A stretch of DNA of 64,000 nucleotides. It comes from Alistipes senegalensis JC50 (GTDB lineage: Bacteria; Bacteroidota; Bacteroidia; Bacteroidales; Rikenellaceae). Each line of letters starts with the position of its first letter. Position 1 is the stretch's first letter. The position numbers were made by a program, and so were the translations under genes. The stretch is taken from positions 3,100,001 to 3,164,000 of the forward strand of contig NZ_CP102252.1 of assembly GCF_025145645.1 (NCBI RefSeq). The letters are read 5' to 3'. Under the pieces are notes generated by a model, which made no database searches, was not told the DNA's origin, and worked only from the letters and a program-made list of their open reading frames with translations. Below are positions 27,500 to 37,012 of this stretch, piece by piece.

Positions 27500-29515
27500 C
27501 TATTCGGCTTTCCCTAATAACTTTTCCGCCAATTTTTCGTCCTTCTCTATCCTCTTCATTTCAGTTTCGATGATGTCGAGCGCATCCTGCTTGATGCGGC
27601 GGTAATTCTCCTTGATTTTCTCCTGCATGATGTCCCGTTCGTCGGCGTCGAGGAACGACGATATTTCAGGTATGGGTTTGTACTCCGCCATTTCTTTTTT
27701 CACAGCCTCGTTGTCCACGACGATCCGGGCATGGAAAATTTTCTGCTCGATCTCCTCTCCGAAGTTGTCGCTCACGGCTCCGACGAATATGCCTTGCGAG
27801 AGCGTCGAGATTTTCGACGCAGGAATAAGACTGTCGAGCTGGGTGTTTATTGACGTCGAGGTATCGCTGCGGTTGATGCTTACGGATTGTCGTTTCTGCA
27901 CGATCTTTCCGAATCGTTCGGAGAGCGTCCGGGCCGTTTCTCCTACGACCTGTCCGCTGAAGATATTGCCCACGGTATTCTGAATCACGGCGGCTTCCTT
28001 GTCTCCGTAGTCGCGCTTTAGCTGGCTGAAATCCTGAAAACCCAGACATACGGCGACCTTGTTGGAACGCGCCGTTGCGATCAGGTTATCCAGCCCCCGG
28101 AAATAGATCGTCGGCAGCTCGTCGATCACCACGCAGCTTTTGAGTTGCTTCTTGCGGTTTATCAGTTTGACGATGCGCGAATTATACAATCCGAGCGCTG
28201 CACCGTATATGTTCTGCCTGTCGGGATTGTTTCCCACGCAAAGAATCTTCGGTTCCTTGGGGTTGTTGATGTCGAGTGTAAAATCGTCTCCCGACATGAC
28301 CCAGTAGAGCTGCGGTGAGATCATGCGCGAGAGGGGAATCTTCGCCGAGGCGATCTGCCCCATCAGCTGCTCTGCGGCTCCGCCTTTCCATGCATCCACG
28401 AAGGGCGAAAGATAGTTCTCTAACTCCTCGTGAGCCATCAATACGGTGAACAGATCTTCGTAGGGTTTGTTCAGCAGCTCGATGGCATGGGGAAAGGTAC
28501 AGTATTTTCCTCCGTCGTAAATCTTCAGGAACCAGATGATCGCCGCGAGCAGCACGATCGGCGATTCGACGAAGAAATCTCCCTGCTTCTGTATCCACGA
28601 ACGGTTGAGATTAAGCATGATGACATAGCTGGCCTCGTATGCGTCGGTGATGTCGGACATGAGATTCGGCGCGAGCGGATTGCATCGGTGCGAACGGCGC
28701 GGGTCGTCGAAATTTATGACATAGAATTTCGGCGGCGTCGCTCCGTAAGCCTTGAGATTCTTGCGCAAATGGTTGTAAGCGATAACCGACAGGTCGTCGA
28801 ACTTGAAGTCGTAGACGTAGAGCGCATATCCCTTTTCGATGGCCTGCTTGATGTAATTGTTGATGAGGGCATAGGATTTTCCCGAGCCGGGCGTTCCTAA
28901 AACGATACTCGCCCGGAAAGGATTCACGACGTTGATCCATCCGCTGTGCCTGCGTTTCCGGAAGACGAACTCGGTCGGGAAGTTGAACGAATCGTCGTTT
29001 TTCAGCAGGCGTGTCTCCTGCATGAAACTCTCGTTTTCGGCATTGAACGGATCATCCGTCATACGGTTTTTCAGCAGACGGCTGCTCCATAGCCCGGCCG
29101 CCAGCATTCCGAGGAATCCCGCCAGCAGCGTCGCCGTATAAAGCGCCGCCCGCAGGGTCGTAGCGACATTCATTCCGAGCAGCCAGCCGTTGCCATAGAA
29201 TAGCAGTATGCCGATGCCGCCTGCCGCGGTGATATGCTTCCACGATATTTTCTCGTCCTTCACGCCACGGTTTCCCATGCACGACAATGCGAGAAATACC
29301 GTGCAGAAGAGCTTGGTGCAGAGCGGCGATGAGAACAAGGCAGCCGTCCGCTGGAAATTTTGCAGGATGCGGTCTACGACAGGGAGCGTTCATCCCGCCT
29401 GCGCAAACCACTCGTAACAAAACCAGTAGATGTGAATGGCGAGAAACAGAAAACTGATCGCCCGCATGAAATCCGCAACTTTGGCCAAGCCGCGCAGATC
29501 GTCTTCTTCTTGCAT
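27500..29515 (-). CDS. mobC: MobC/TraG coupling ATPase (VirD4-like) with in-frame TGA
   Basis: This coupling protein hands the relaxase-DNA complex to the secretion channel. The frame from ATG 29515 to TAG 27500 has 672 codons. The N-terminus is MQEEDDLRGLAKVADFMRA followed by hydrophobic helices. TGA is codon 42 (29392-29390), in AQAG-TGA-TLPVVDRIL. I recall GWT at this position in relatives. Downstream are the Walker A GTPGSGKSYAL (about 208), Walker B region CVVIDELPTIYF, and a C-terminal coiled coil. Without read-through the first 41 residues would be lost. A restart at a Met near 29338 would remove the first membrane helix. It ends the mobA-mobB-mobC operon (22-nt gap after mobB). Confidence 0.88.
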
Positions 29516-29536
29516 GATCGTAATGTATCGAGGTTG

Positions 29537-30829
29537 TTAAATTCTTTTCCGGATTTTCCGCCGCCGCTTCTTCCTGCGGGGGAAGAGCCGGTATTCGGGA
29601 GCTGTTTCCCACTCCTTCTCAGGCGTATATTCCATGAGTTCGCCCATTACGTCGGGCATCGAAACGTAGTGGGTTTCGATATATTCCTCGAACTCTTCGA
29701 CCGAAGATAGTCCCGGCTGGGGCGGTTCGAGGGGCAGCAACGGCCGTAACTCTTCCTGTATGGGTGTGGACGACTCTTGCTCCCGACCGTTGAACCACGC
29801 CTCGAAAGCGTCGGCCGCATACTCCTTTCCGAGCCGGGAGCCGTTGAACACCTGATGTGTCGTGCGGTCGATGAAGGTGACTCCGTAAATCCGCCCGGCA
29901 TCGTTCTCCCGGAAAACTGCGTCGATACCGTTTTCCCGAAGTTCGGCTGTGAACTCCTTGCGGTTGCGGCTTCCGCTCCGGGCACGGTCGATTTCGCGGC
30001 ATGTGCGGTCGAGCGTTTCGGGATGTTGCCGAAGCCGTTGTTTCGAGGCGTCGAATTTTTCTTCCAGCGCCTTCCATCCGAAGAAATCGCCCAGCCGGGA
30101 CGCTTTGACCGCCGCTCCCGTGCGCTGCCCGTCGTCATCGAGCACGTGGTAAACGAGCCCCCGATACGGTCTGCCTCGTACGTCGCCTCGGATCTCTTCG
30201 GCTGCGACGCCATAGCGTTCGAGCAGCGTATTGAACTCCGCGAAGGACTGGAATCCGTACTGCTGTTTGAGCGTCATCACGACGTTGCGCAGCTGATGCT
30301 TCAGATCGCTCCGATGGTAATCGACCCGGCGCAATTCTTCCGGTTCTGTTTGCACGCCGCCGTCTTCGGGCACATGCAGGCCGTACTCGTGTTCCAACGC
30401 CCTGCAAACCGCCATGGCGCGCCGCAGTTCGTTGTTGTGGTCGATCTTCCGGCCCTGCTCGTCCACCCTCACCGAGACGACGTGCATGTGTCGCCGTGCG
30501 ATGTCTTCGTGCAGAAAGACGACGTAGGGCTGGCGGCCATATCCCATACGTTCCATGAACTCGGCGGCAAGTCGCGTGAGCTGCGCTTCCGAAAGCCGGT
30601 CTTCGGGCGAGGGGTTGAGCGAGAAATGCACGACCGGTTTTCGGACACGGGGATTGAACGCCGTGTAGTACCCGAAGGCTTCCGCACACTCCTCGATACT
30701 GAATCTGCCGTCGCTGCGTTCGGGTATTCCCTGCATGTATAATACCCGGCCTTCGCCGGCTTCGACCTTGATGCGGTTATACTGGAGTACGCCGTATACA
30801 TTGGCCCCGGAGTTTACTTTCGGCACCAT
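29537..30829 (-). CDS. mobB: MobB-type relaxase of the conjugative element
   Basis: This 430-residue relaxase begins MVPKVNSGANVYGVLQYNRIKV. It has HFSLNPSPEDRLSEAQL, then FLHEDIARRHMHVVSVRVDEQGRKID with the catalytic histidine region (about residues 105-130), and a basic C-terminus RRKKRRRKIRKRI. Its start overlaps the end of mobA by 16 bp, which allows coupled translation. All its Trp codons are TGG and no internal TGA is present, unlike the genes on both sides. It is homologous to the relaxase at 8277-9503, with different overall sequence, so the two elements probably have their own oriT specificities. Confidence 0.92.
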   Translation of the reverse strand: MVPKVNSGANVYGVLQYNRIKVEAGEGRVLYMQGIPERSDGRFSIEECAEAFGYYTAFNPRVRKPVVHFSLNPSPEDRLSEAQLTRLAAEFMERMGYGRQPYVVFLHEDIARRHMHVVSVRVDEQGRKIDHNNELRRAMAVCRALEHEYGLHVPEDGGVQTEPEELRRVDYHRSDLKHQLRNVVMTLKQQYGFQSFAEFNTLLERYGVAAEEIRGDVRGRPYRGLVYHVLDDDGQRTGAAVKASRLGDFFGWKALEEKFDASKQRLRQHPETLDRTCREIDRARSGSRNRKEFTAELRENGIDAVFRENDAGRIYGVTFIDRTTHQVFNGSRLGKEYAADAFEAWFNGREQESSTPIQEELRPLLPLEPPQPGLSSVEEFEEYIETHYVSMPDVMGELMEYTPEKEWETAPEYRLFPRRKKRRRKIRKRI

Positions 30830-31239
30830 TGCAACAACTCCTTCGTAAGTTCGACGACCGCCTTCACGAGTTGTTCCAACCGTTGTGTTTCGAGCGTCAG
30901 ACGGTAGAGATAGGCCAACGCTTTCTTATCGCCGAAGGTCGTGTGTATGGCTTTGACGCACTGGTTGTAGTTCACCCCGACAGCCCGGAACTGGGCGTAA
31001 AATCCCGTCAGCCGGACATAGAAATCATAGGTGTTCTTGTCCCTAACGACGACCGTAAAGGGTCATCCGAAGATGCGGTGGCAGATGAAATCGGCTTTAT
31101 TCTTCATTCCGGACTGTTCGTACATGCGCAGGAAACGCTCGTTTTGCTCGCTTGTCAGGCGAACGTAATAGCGGTGTATGCGCGGGTCGCCGAGGGCTTT
31201 GCGGCCCGCAACGGAGGTCGGTTTATCGGCAGCATCCAT
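30814..31239 (-). CDS. mobA: MobA-like relaxosome protein with in-frame TGA
   Basis: The frame from ATG 31239 to TAA 30814 has 142 codons, close to the 139-residue homologue at 9488-9907. TGA is codon 59 (31065-31063), in ICHRIFG-TGA-PFTVVVRD. The intact copy reads IVKRIFGEEFVVVKRD at the same place, so the alignment crosses the TGA without a gap. The rest (VGVNYNQCVKAIHTTF) fits the family motif NYNQ. The start was chosen because the open frame upstream to 31518 runs through the oriT hairpins. MDAADKPTSVAGRKALGDPRIHRY resembles the intact copy (GRPTTTDPRIHRY). Without read-through no functional MobA is made. Confidence 0.85.
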
Positions 31240-31257
31240 AGGGCATCGATGTTTTGA

Positions 31258-31447
31258 GGTTACGACTCGGAAGTAACCGTCCGCCGCGCCGCAGGTCGCG
31301 GCGGCACTTTCGGCGGCTCGGAATATTCCGAGCGGCTGAAAGTACCCCTTGCTATATGCGGGCGCATATAGAAATCCGGCCAGGGGCCGGATGAAGGTGC
31401 GCGCCTTCGGCGTCGCAGCGGGATTACTCCTTTCGGAGACAAAGGTA
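31258..31447 (-). other. oriT: Putative oriT and mobA promoter of the conjugative element
   Basis: The hairpin GGTTAC (31258-31263)/GTAACC (31273-31278) has the loop GACTCGGAA, nearly the same loop as in the other element. Further perfect hairpins follow: GCTCGGAATATTCCGAGC (31316-31333), CTATATGCG/CGCATATAG (31352-31371) and ATCCGGCC/GGCCGGAT (31374-31392). TACCTTTG on the minus strand (31440-31447) is the mobA -7 box. The dense array of stems next to mobA is what a transfer origin would look like. The nick site is unknown. Confidence 0.65.
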
Positions 31448-31672
31448 GAGCGTTTTATCTTATGTTGTATCAGATATATACCTGCCAACGGACGCCGATA
31501 CGCGCCTTTGGGCGCCACCCGTTTTCGGAGCCGCCGAACGAGGGTGTTTTCGCATTTTCTTTGTGTGCGGATCGGTACTTACGAATCTACCTGCCCGCGT
31601 AGCCTCTTCCTCCCGTACATCCGTCATTGCGCGGCTATGCGGATACGGATGTAGATGTCTGCATAGATGCCG

Positions 31673-31780
31673 AAGTTCGTATGTGACAGCTTATATCCGT
31701 ATCTGCCGACAAAAGTATGTGAATCCGCAAAGGCGTATGAATCGCCGAAGATACGTGAATACGCAAGTACGTATCCGCGT
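31673..31780 (+). repeat. Iteron-like direct repeats upstream of traA (parA)
   Basis: Units of 16-18 nt follow each other: AAGTATGTGAATCCGC (31713-31728), AAGGCGTATGAATCGCCG (31730-31747), AAGATACGTGAATACGC (31748-31764), AAGTACGTATCCGCGT (31765-31780). A further similar unit lies near 31673. They lie just before the parA-like gene and could be binding sites for it or for another regulator. The other parts of 31448-31820 show no gene. Confidence 0.6.
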
Positions 31781-31820
31781 ATCGGAACGAATTAAATATT
31801 AATCGCTTAATTATTTTCGT

Positions 31821-32594
31821 ATGGAACAGAATCCGTTGTGCATCGCTTTCGCCTCCCAGAAAGGTGGCGTCGGCAAATCGACCCTCACGGTGCTGGCAGC
31901 CTCGTGGCTGCACTACCTGCACGGTATCCGCGTCGCGGTGGTGGACTGCGACTACCCGCAGCACTCCATCCTCAAACTCTCGAACCGCGACAAGGCCGTC
32001 GTGCAATCTTCGGCGATCTACGGCAAACTCCTCGTTTCACTCGCCGAGAACAAAGGGGTGAAACCTTATCGTATTCTCTGCTGCAAACCTTCCGAGGCAA
32101 TGTCGGAATGGCGGAAATGGGCCGCCGTCGCCGAAGAACGATACGATGTCGTGCTGTTCGACCTTCCGGGAACGGTGGGCAACGAAGGCGTCCTCTCCAC
32201 GATCGTCGAGTTGGACTACCTTTTTATTCCGATGAAAGCCGACCGCATCGTATTGGAAAGCACGCTCAATTTCGCCTCTGTTCTCAACGACCGTCTGATC
32301 AAGACGGGACGGGCGCATCTTCGGGAGCTGTTCCTGTTTTGGAACTTGGTGGATCGCCGCGAGCGGACGCCGCTCTATGAGCAGTACGAGAAAGTCCTCG
32401 ATCAGTTGGGGCTGCGGCATCTGCGCACGCATATTCCCGTGCGGAGCAACTTCAACAAGGATATTCAGGAAGCAGGCGGCCCGGTGTACCGGTGTACGCT
32501 ACTGCCGTCCGACCGGGCTTTCGTCGCCGAGTGCGGTTTCGACCGCCTGATGACGGAGATCTGCGCCGTGCTGAAACTTCCGAGCCATGAGTAG
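31821..32594 (+). CDS. traA: TraA, ParA-like ATPase
   Basis: This 257-residue P-loop ATPase is the first gene of the transfer operon. It has the deviant Walker A motif QKGGVGKSTL (about residues 13-22), DCDYPQHS (about 43-50) and FDLPGT (Walker B region). ParA proteins drive partition of plasmid or nucleoid cargo. In Bacteroidetes conjugative elements TraA has this fold. All Trp codons are TGG. The stop is TAG and the next gene starts before it (8-bp overlap), so translation is coupled. Confidence 0.88.
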   Translation: MEQNPLCIAFASQKGGVGKSTLTVLAASWLHYLHGIRVAVVDCDYPQHSILKLSNRDKAVVQSSAIYGKLLVSLAENKGVKPYRILCCKPSEAMSEWRKWAAVAEERYDVVLFDLPGTVGNEGVLSTIVELDYLFIPMKADRIVLESTLNFASVLNDRLIKTGRAHLRELFLFWNLVDRRERTPLYEQYEKVLDQLGLRHLRTHIPVRSNFNKDIQEAGGPVYRCTLLPSDRAFVAECGFDRLMTEICAVLKLPSHE

Positions 32595-32970
32595 CAGGAA
32601 GGCTCCTGCCCAACAGGAGATCGACGAAGAGTACCTGCGCAGCCTGATGGCTGGCCCCGAACCGGCTGCCTCGGCGTCAGATGCCATAGCCCCGGAGCCG
32701 ACGGAAGCGTCTGCTTCGGAGCCGCGCGTCAGGCGTTCGGATGCGGAAGACTATGCGTCGCGGTTTCTGAAGAATACTCCTTCCGAGGCCCGGCAATGCG
32801 TTTACATCGACCGGCGGCTGCACCGCAAGATCACGACTCTCGTGGGCGTTGCGGGCAACCGGCGATTTACGGTCGGGAACTTCATCGACAACGTATTGGA
32901 ACAGCACTTCGAGCGGCACCGAACGGAGATACGGTCGCTCTGCTCCAAAGGACTCAATAAAATCCTGTAA
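32587..32970 (+). CDS. DUF3408 protein at the traB position
   Basis: This 127-residue homologue of the protein at 10365-10883 has an acidic N-terminus with EEYLRSLMAGPEP and a C-terminal core RQCVYIDRRLHRKITTLVGVAGNRRFTVGNFIDNVLEQHFERH. It overlaps traA at its start. The family accompanies ParA-like proteins and probably binds DNA, by analogy with ribbon-helix-helix partners of ParA. It has no Trp and no internal TGA. Confidence 0.78.
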   Translation: MSSRKAPAQQEIDEEYLRSLMAGPEPAASASDAIAPEPTEASASEPRVRRSDAEDYASRFLKNTPSEARQCVYIDRRLHRKITTLVGVAGNRRFTVGNFIDNVLEQHFERHRTEIRSLCSKGLNKIL

Positions 32971-32972
32971 GA

Positions 32973-33710
32973 ATGACACCCGTTATGAAAATCACGGAGG
33001 CTCTGGTCGTGCTGTTCCTTGTGCTGTTCTGCTACCTGTTTCTGGATAAGTTCCTCTTCCGGGGCGAGTTGGGCGAGATTTGCTTCGGGGCGATGCGCCG
33101 GGCGCTGGCGCGTTGGCATCGGCGGCAAGCCGATCGTCTCGACCCGCCGCGCCGCCGCAGGCGTCGGACGGCAGCCGTTACCCCTAAAGACGATGCGCTG
33201 GTCGTCACCCGGGACTACGGCGCCGGTCAGCGGACGCCAGCACGCGCCGCGTCACGCCACTCCCGGCGCAAGGGGAACAATTCAGACAAAAGCGACCATA
33301 CATTTGTACCGGCAAGCGACGGCGATAAGGAACATCGCGCCGTGCAAGCGACCGTTCAGGGGTGGATACATAAGGAACCTACGGCGCTCACCGCGGAGGA
33401 AGAGAACACCCTGACGCGCGAAGCTGCGACCGAAGAGGTGATGGACATAGGATGCGAAACGACGGCCCCGCCTGCCGGGACGCAGAGTTTCTCTCCGCAG
33501 CAGTTGGATTGCATCCTCGCCTTGTGCAAGGGGCAGGCCGTGCCTGAAGAGCAGCGGCAAACCCTGGCCGGAGTGCTGCGTGACATCCGCCATACGGAAG
33601 TGCAGCGTACACTCATGGACGCCATCTCCGGCGCCAGCCCGATCATCGCCCGTTATCTGGACGATGCCGAGAAGGAAGCGGCGCAGCGTATGGCTGCCGC
33701 TCCGAAATAG
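32973..33710 (+). CDS. Conjugation protein at the traC/traD position
   Basis: This 245-residue protein is predicted to be anchored by an N-terminal transmembrane helix (about 8-25: ALVVLFLVLFCYLFLDKFLF). It is followed by an Arg-rich stretch and a mostly disordered acidic and basic region. The C-terminal helix-rich part is LDCILALCKGQAVPEEQRQTLAGVLRDI. It lies 2 bp after the DUF3408 gene. The order matches the Bacteroidetes tra operon, where this slot encodes a poorly known membrane protein. Trp codons are TGG. Confidence 0.6.
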   Translation: MTPVMKITEALVVLFLVLFCYLFLDKFLFRGELGEICFGAMRRALARWHRRQADRLDPPRRRRRRTAAVTPKDDALVVTRDYGAGQRTPARAASRHSRRKGNNSDKSDHTFVPASDGDKEHRAVQATVQGWIHKEPTALTAEEENTLTREAATEEVMDIGCETTAPPAGTQSFSPQQLDCILALCKGQAVPEEQRQTLAGVLRDIRHTEVQRTLMDAISGASPIIARYLDDAEKEAAQRMAAAPK

Positions 33711-33853
33711 ATTGTTCAACTTAAAAAATGCGAAGCTATGAAAGCTCCCGGATACTACGATTCAGGCTGACGGCAGGATGAGCAGCACGCATGAATCACG
33801 GGCCCAGCGCCCGGAGAGAAAATCTGAAGTCGAATTAAAAAACACAATCATCC

Positions 33854-34168
33854 ATGAAAAGAAAACTCATTTTCAGTTCGGCATGAATCGCCGTATGACT
33901 GCTCGCCACGGTGCAACACGCCGCAGCGCAGCAAGGCAACGGCATGGCCGGCATTCAGGAGGCTACGCAGATGGTCACGTCGTATTTCGACCCGGCGACC
34001 AAGCTGATCTACGCCATCGGCGCCGTCATCGGTCTGATCGGTGGTGTCCGGGTCTATCAGAAGTTCAGTTCGGGCGATCCGGATACGTCGAAAACCGCTG
34101 CGAGCTGGTTCGGAGCCTGTATCTTCCTGATCGTCGCCGCCACGATTCTGCGTTCGTTTTTCCTTTAG
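33854..34168 (+). CDS. traE: TraE (DUF4134) membrane protein with two in-frame TGA codons
   Basis: This is the small TraE protein, probably the pilin-like or inner-membrane subunit of the transfer machine. The frame from ATG 33854 to TAG 34168 has 105 codons with TGA at codon 11 (33884-33886) and codon 15 (33896-33898), both inside the signal peptide: MKRKLIFSSA-TGA-IAV-TGA-LLATVQHAAAQ. The conserved body follows: GIQEATQMVTSYFDPATKLIYAIGAVIGLIGG, then a second helix with TGG in ASWFGAC. Two hydrophobic residues such as Trp would complete the signal core. If UGA stops translation, no TraE can be made from this start. The gene lies 3 bp before traF. The leader 33711-33853 has a small GC hairpin and no convincing gene. 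Confidence 0.85.
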
Positions 34169-34171
34169 ACG

Positions 34172-34486
34172 ATGGTCGAATATCCGATCAATAAAGGCGT
34201 GGGCCGCCAGGTGGAGTTCAAGGGGCTGCGGGCGCAGTACCTCTTCCTCTTCGCCGGCGGCCTGCTCGCCGTTTTCATTCTCGTAGTCGTACTTTATATG
34301 GGCGGGGTCGATCAGGTGGCATGCCTTGTCGCGGGCGTGGGGCTGGGCGGCGCACTCGTGGCGCTGACCTTCCGTCTGAACCGCAAGTACGGGGCTTACG
34401 GACTGATGAAGCTCCTCGCCGCACGGCGGCATCCGCGACGTATCGTCTCCCGAAAAAGTGTGGCAAGAATTCTAAACCGACATTAA
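34172..34486 (+). CDS. traF: TraF (DUF4133) membrane protein
   Basis: This 104-residue inner-membrane protein has two hydrophobic segments (about 22-45 and 48-68) and a basic C-terminus. It matches TraF/DUF4133 in length and position between TraE and TraG. NKGVGRQVEFKGLRAQY precedes the first helix. Such proteins resemble VirB3, which anchors the secretion ATPase. It has no Trp and no TGA inside, and the stop is TAA. traG starts 5 bp downstream. Confidence 0.85.
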   Translation: MVEYPINKGVGRQVEFKGLRAQYLFLFAGGLLAVFILVVVLYMGGVDQVACLVAGVGLGGALVALTFRLNRKYGAYGLMKLLAARRHPRRIVSRKSVARILNRH

Positions 34487-34490
34487 GACC

Positions 34491-36995
34491 ATGAATAACA
34501 CCCTGAAAACCGAAACCCTCGAACGGAAATTTCCGATCTGAAAGGTCGAACACGATTGTATCCTCTCTAAAGACGCCAACATCACGGTGGCGTTCGAGGT
34601 TACGCTTCCGGAGCTATTCACCGTCTCCTCGCAGGAATATGAAGCGCTGCACGGCGTATGGCTCAAAGCGGTGAAGGTGCTTCCGGACTATACCGTGGTG
34701 CACAAGCAGGATATTTTCGTTCAGGAACAGTATCGTCCTGACATCGGGAAAGACGATTTGAGTTTCTTGAGCCGGTCGTTCGAGCGGCATTTCAACGAAC
34801 GACCTTTTCTGCATCATACCTGCTACCTGTTCATTACGAAGACAACCCGTGCGCAAAGCCGCCGTCAGAGCGATTGCAGTGTGCTGTGCCGGGGTACGCT
34901 CGTCCCGAAAGAGTTGCAGGACAAAGATACGACGACGCGCTTTCTGGAAGCTGTGGAGCAGTTCGCCAGCATCGTCCGCGAGAGCGGTCATATCCGGCTG
35001 CGGCGTCTCGGAGCGGACGAGATTGCCGGGACTCCCGAATCTTCGGGAATCCTCGAACGTTATCTCACGCTGTCACCGTCCGGGAAGACCCCGTTGCAGG
35101 ACATGCGTCTCGATCCCGACCGGATGTGGATCGGCGACAAGGCGTTGTGTCTGCATACGCTTTCCGATCTGGACGACCTCCCCGGCAGTGTTCGTACGGA
35201 TGACCGCTACGAACGCCTCTCGACGGAGCATTCCGATTGTCGGCTTTCATTCGCCGCTCCCGTAGGATTGCTGCTCTCATGCAATCACATCTACAATCAA
35301 TATCTGTTTTTGGATAACAGCGACGAGAACCTCAGGCAGTTCGAACGTACGGCCCGCAACATGCAGTCGCTCGCGCAGTACAGCCGTTCGAACCAGATCA
35401 ACAAGGAATGGATCGACGATTACCTCAATGAGGCGCACTCTTTCTCTCTGACCTCGATACGCGCCCATTTCAATGTCATGGCATGGGGCGAAGGGAGCGA
35501 AGAGCTGAAGCAGATCCGTAACGATGTCGGGGCGCAGCTGGCGCTTATGGGGTGCACGCCGCGTCATAATACTGTGGATGTTCCGACGCTTTTCTGGGCG
35601 GCGATCCCCGGCAACGAAGGGGATTTTCCCGCCGAAGAAAGTTTCTATACGTTTCCCGAACAGGCGTTGTGCTTCTTCACGGAGGAGACATGCTATCAGG
35701 ACTCCCCGTCGCCTTTCGGGATCAAGACGGTCGATCGTCTGACCGGGAAACCCGTGTTTCTGGATATTTCGGATCTGCCGATGAAGCGCGGCATTACGAC
35801 GAACCGCAACAAATTCATCTTAGGGCCTTCGGGCAGCGGCAAGAGCTTCTTCACGAACCACATGGTCCGGCAATACTACGAACAGGGCACGCACGTGCTG
35901 ATCGTCGATACGGGCAATTCGTATCAGGGGTTGTGCCGGTTGATTCACAGCCGTACGCACGGCGAGGACGGCGTCTACCTGACCTACCGGGAAGACGAAC
36001 CTATCGCGTTCAATCCGTTTTATACCGACGACAATATCTTCGACATCGAAAAGCGCGAGTCCATCAAGACTCTTCTTCTCACATTGTGGAAACGCGAGGA
36101 CGAAGCCCCGAGCCGTGCTGAAGAAGTGGCGCTCTCGAATGCCGTAAACCTCTACCTGAACCGTCTCCGGGATGACCGGCGTGTCGTACCCTCTTTCAAT
36201 ACCTTCTATGAGTTCATGCGGGACGAATACCCGAAAGTCTTGGAGCAGAAACACGTTCGGGAAAAAGATTTCGACCTGTTGAACCTGCTGAACGTTCTGG
36301 AACCCTTTTACAAAGGCGGGGAATACGATTACCTGCTCAACAGCGACAAACAGTTGGACCTGCTGTCAAAGCGTTTTATCGTTTTCGAGATGGACAATAT
36401 CGCCGACAACAAGGTGCTCTATCCAGTCATCACGCTGATTATCATGGAGAGTTTCATCTCCAAGATGCGTCGTCTGAAAGGCGTCCGTAAGATGTTGTTG
36501 CTGGAAGAGGCTTGGCGGGCAATTTCCAAAGCCGGTATGGGAACTTTCGTGAAATACCTTTACAAAACGGTCCGTAAGTATTTCGGGGAAGTCGTCTGCG
36601 TCACACAGGAGGTGGACGATATCATCTCCTCACCGATCGTCAAAGAGTCCATCATCAACAATGCCGACTGCAAAATCCTCCTCGACCAACGCAAATATGT
36701 CAACAAATTCGACCAGATACAGGCGTTGCTGGGACTTACGGATAAGGAGCGTGCGCAGATTCTCTCCATCAACCTTTCGAGCGATTCCAAACGTCGCTAT
36801 AAGGAGGTGTGGATCGGATTGGGCGGCGTGCAGTCCGCAGTCTACGCCACGGAAGTTTCGGCCGAGGAGTATTATTGCTTTACGACAGAAGAGACCGAGA
36901 AATTGGAACTCCAGCATCTCACGGAGAAGCTCGGCGGCAATATCGGGCTGGCCATACGCCAGTTAGCCGAGCGAAAACGCAATGAAGATCATTAA
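34491..36995 (+). CDS. traG: TraG conjugation ATPase (VirB4-like) with in-frame TGA
   Basis: This 834-residue ATPase powers assembly of the transfer channel. The frame from ATG 34491 to TAA 36995 has 835 codons. The only break is TGA at codon 17 (34539-34541), in RKFPI-TGA-KVEHDCILSKD, where I recall Trp in relatives. Walker A is GPSGSGKSFF (about 444-453) and Walker B lies in KMLLLEEAWRAI (about 665-676). The N-terminal region FEVTLPELFTVSSQEYEALHG is typical of the family. If UGA stops translation, the next in-frame Met is more than 70 codons further on, which would remove the conserved start. It is the largest gene of the tra operon. Many TGG codons remain in it. Confidence 0.9.
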
Positions 36996-37012
36996 CCTAA
37001 AAACCGAAAATC

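Noticed and set aside
31240..31518. Longer MobA start at 31518
   Set aside because: The added residues would be coded by the oriT hairpins and do not match the intact MobA.
33738..33853. Small gene in the traE leader beginning MKAPGYYDSG, open only if three TGAs are read
   Set aside because: It needs UGA at very short intervals and overlaps traE without family resemblance.
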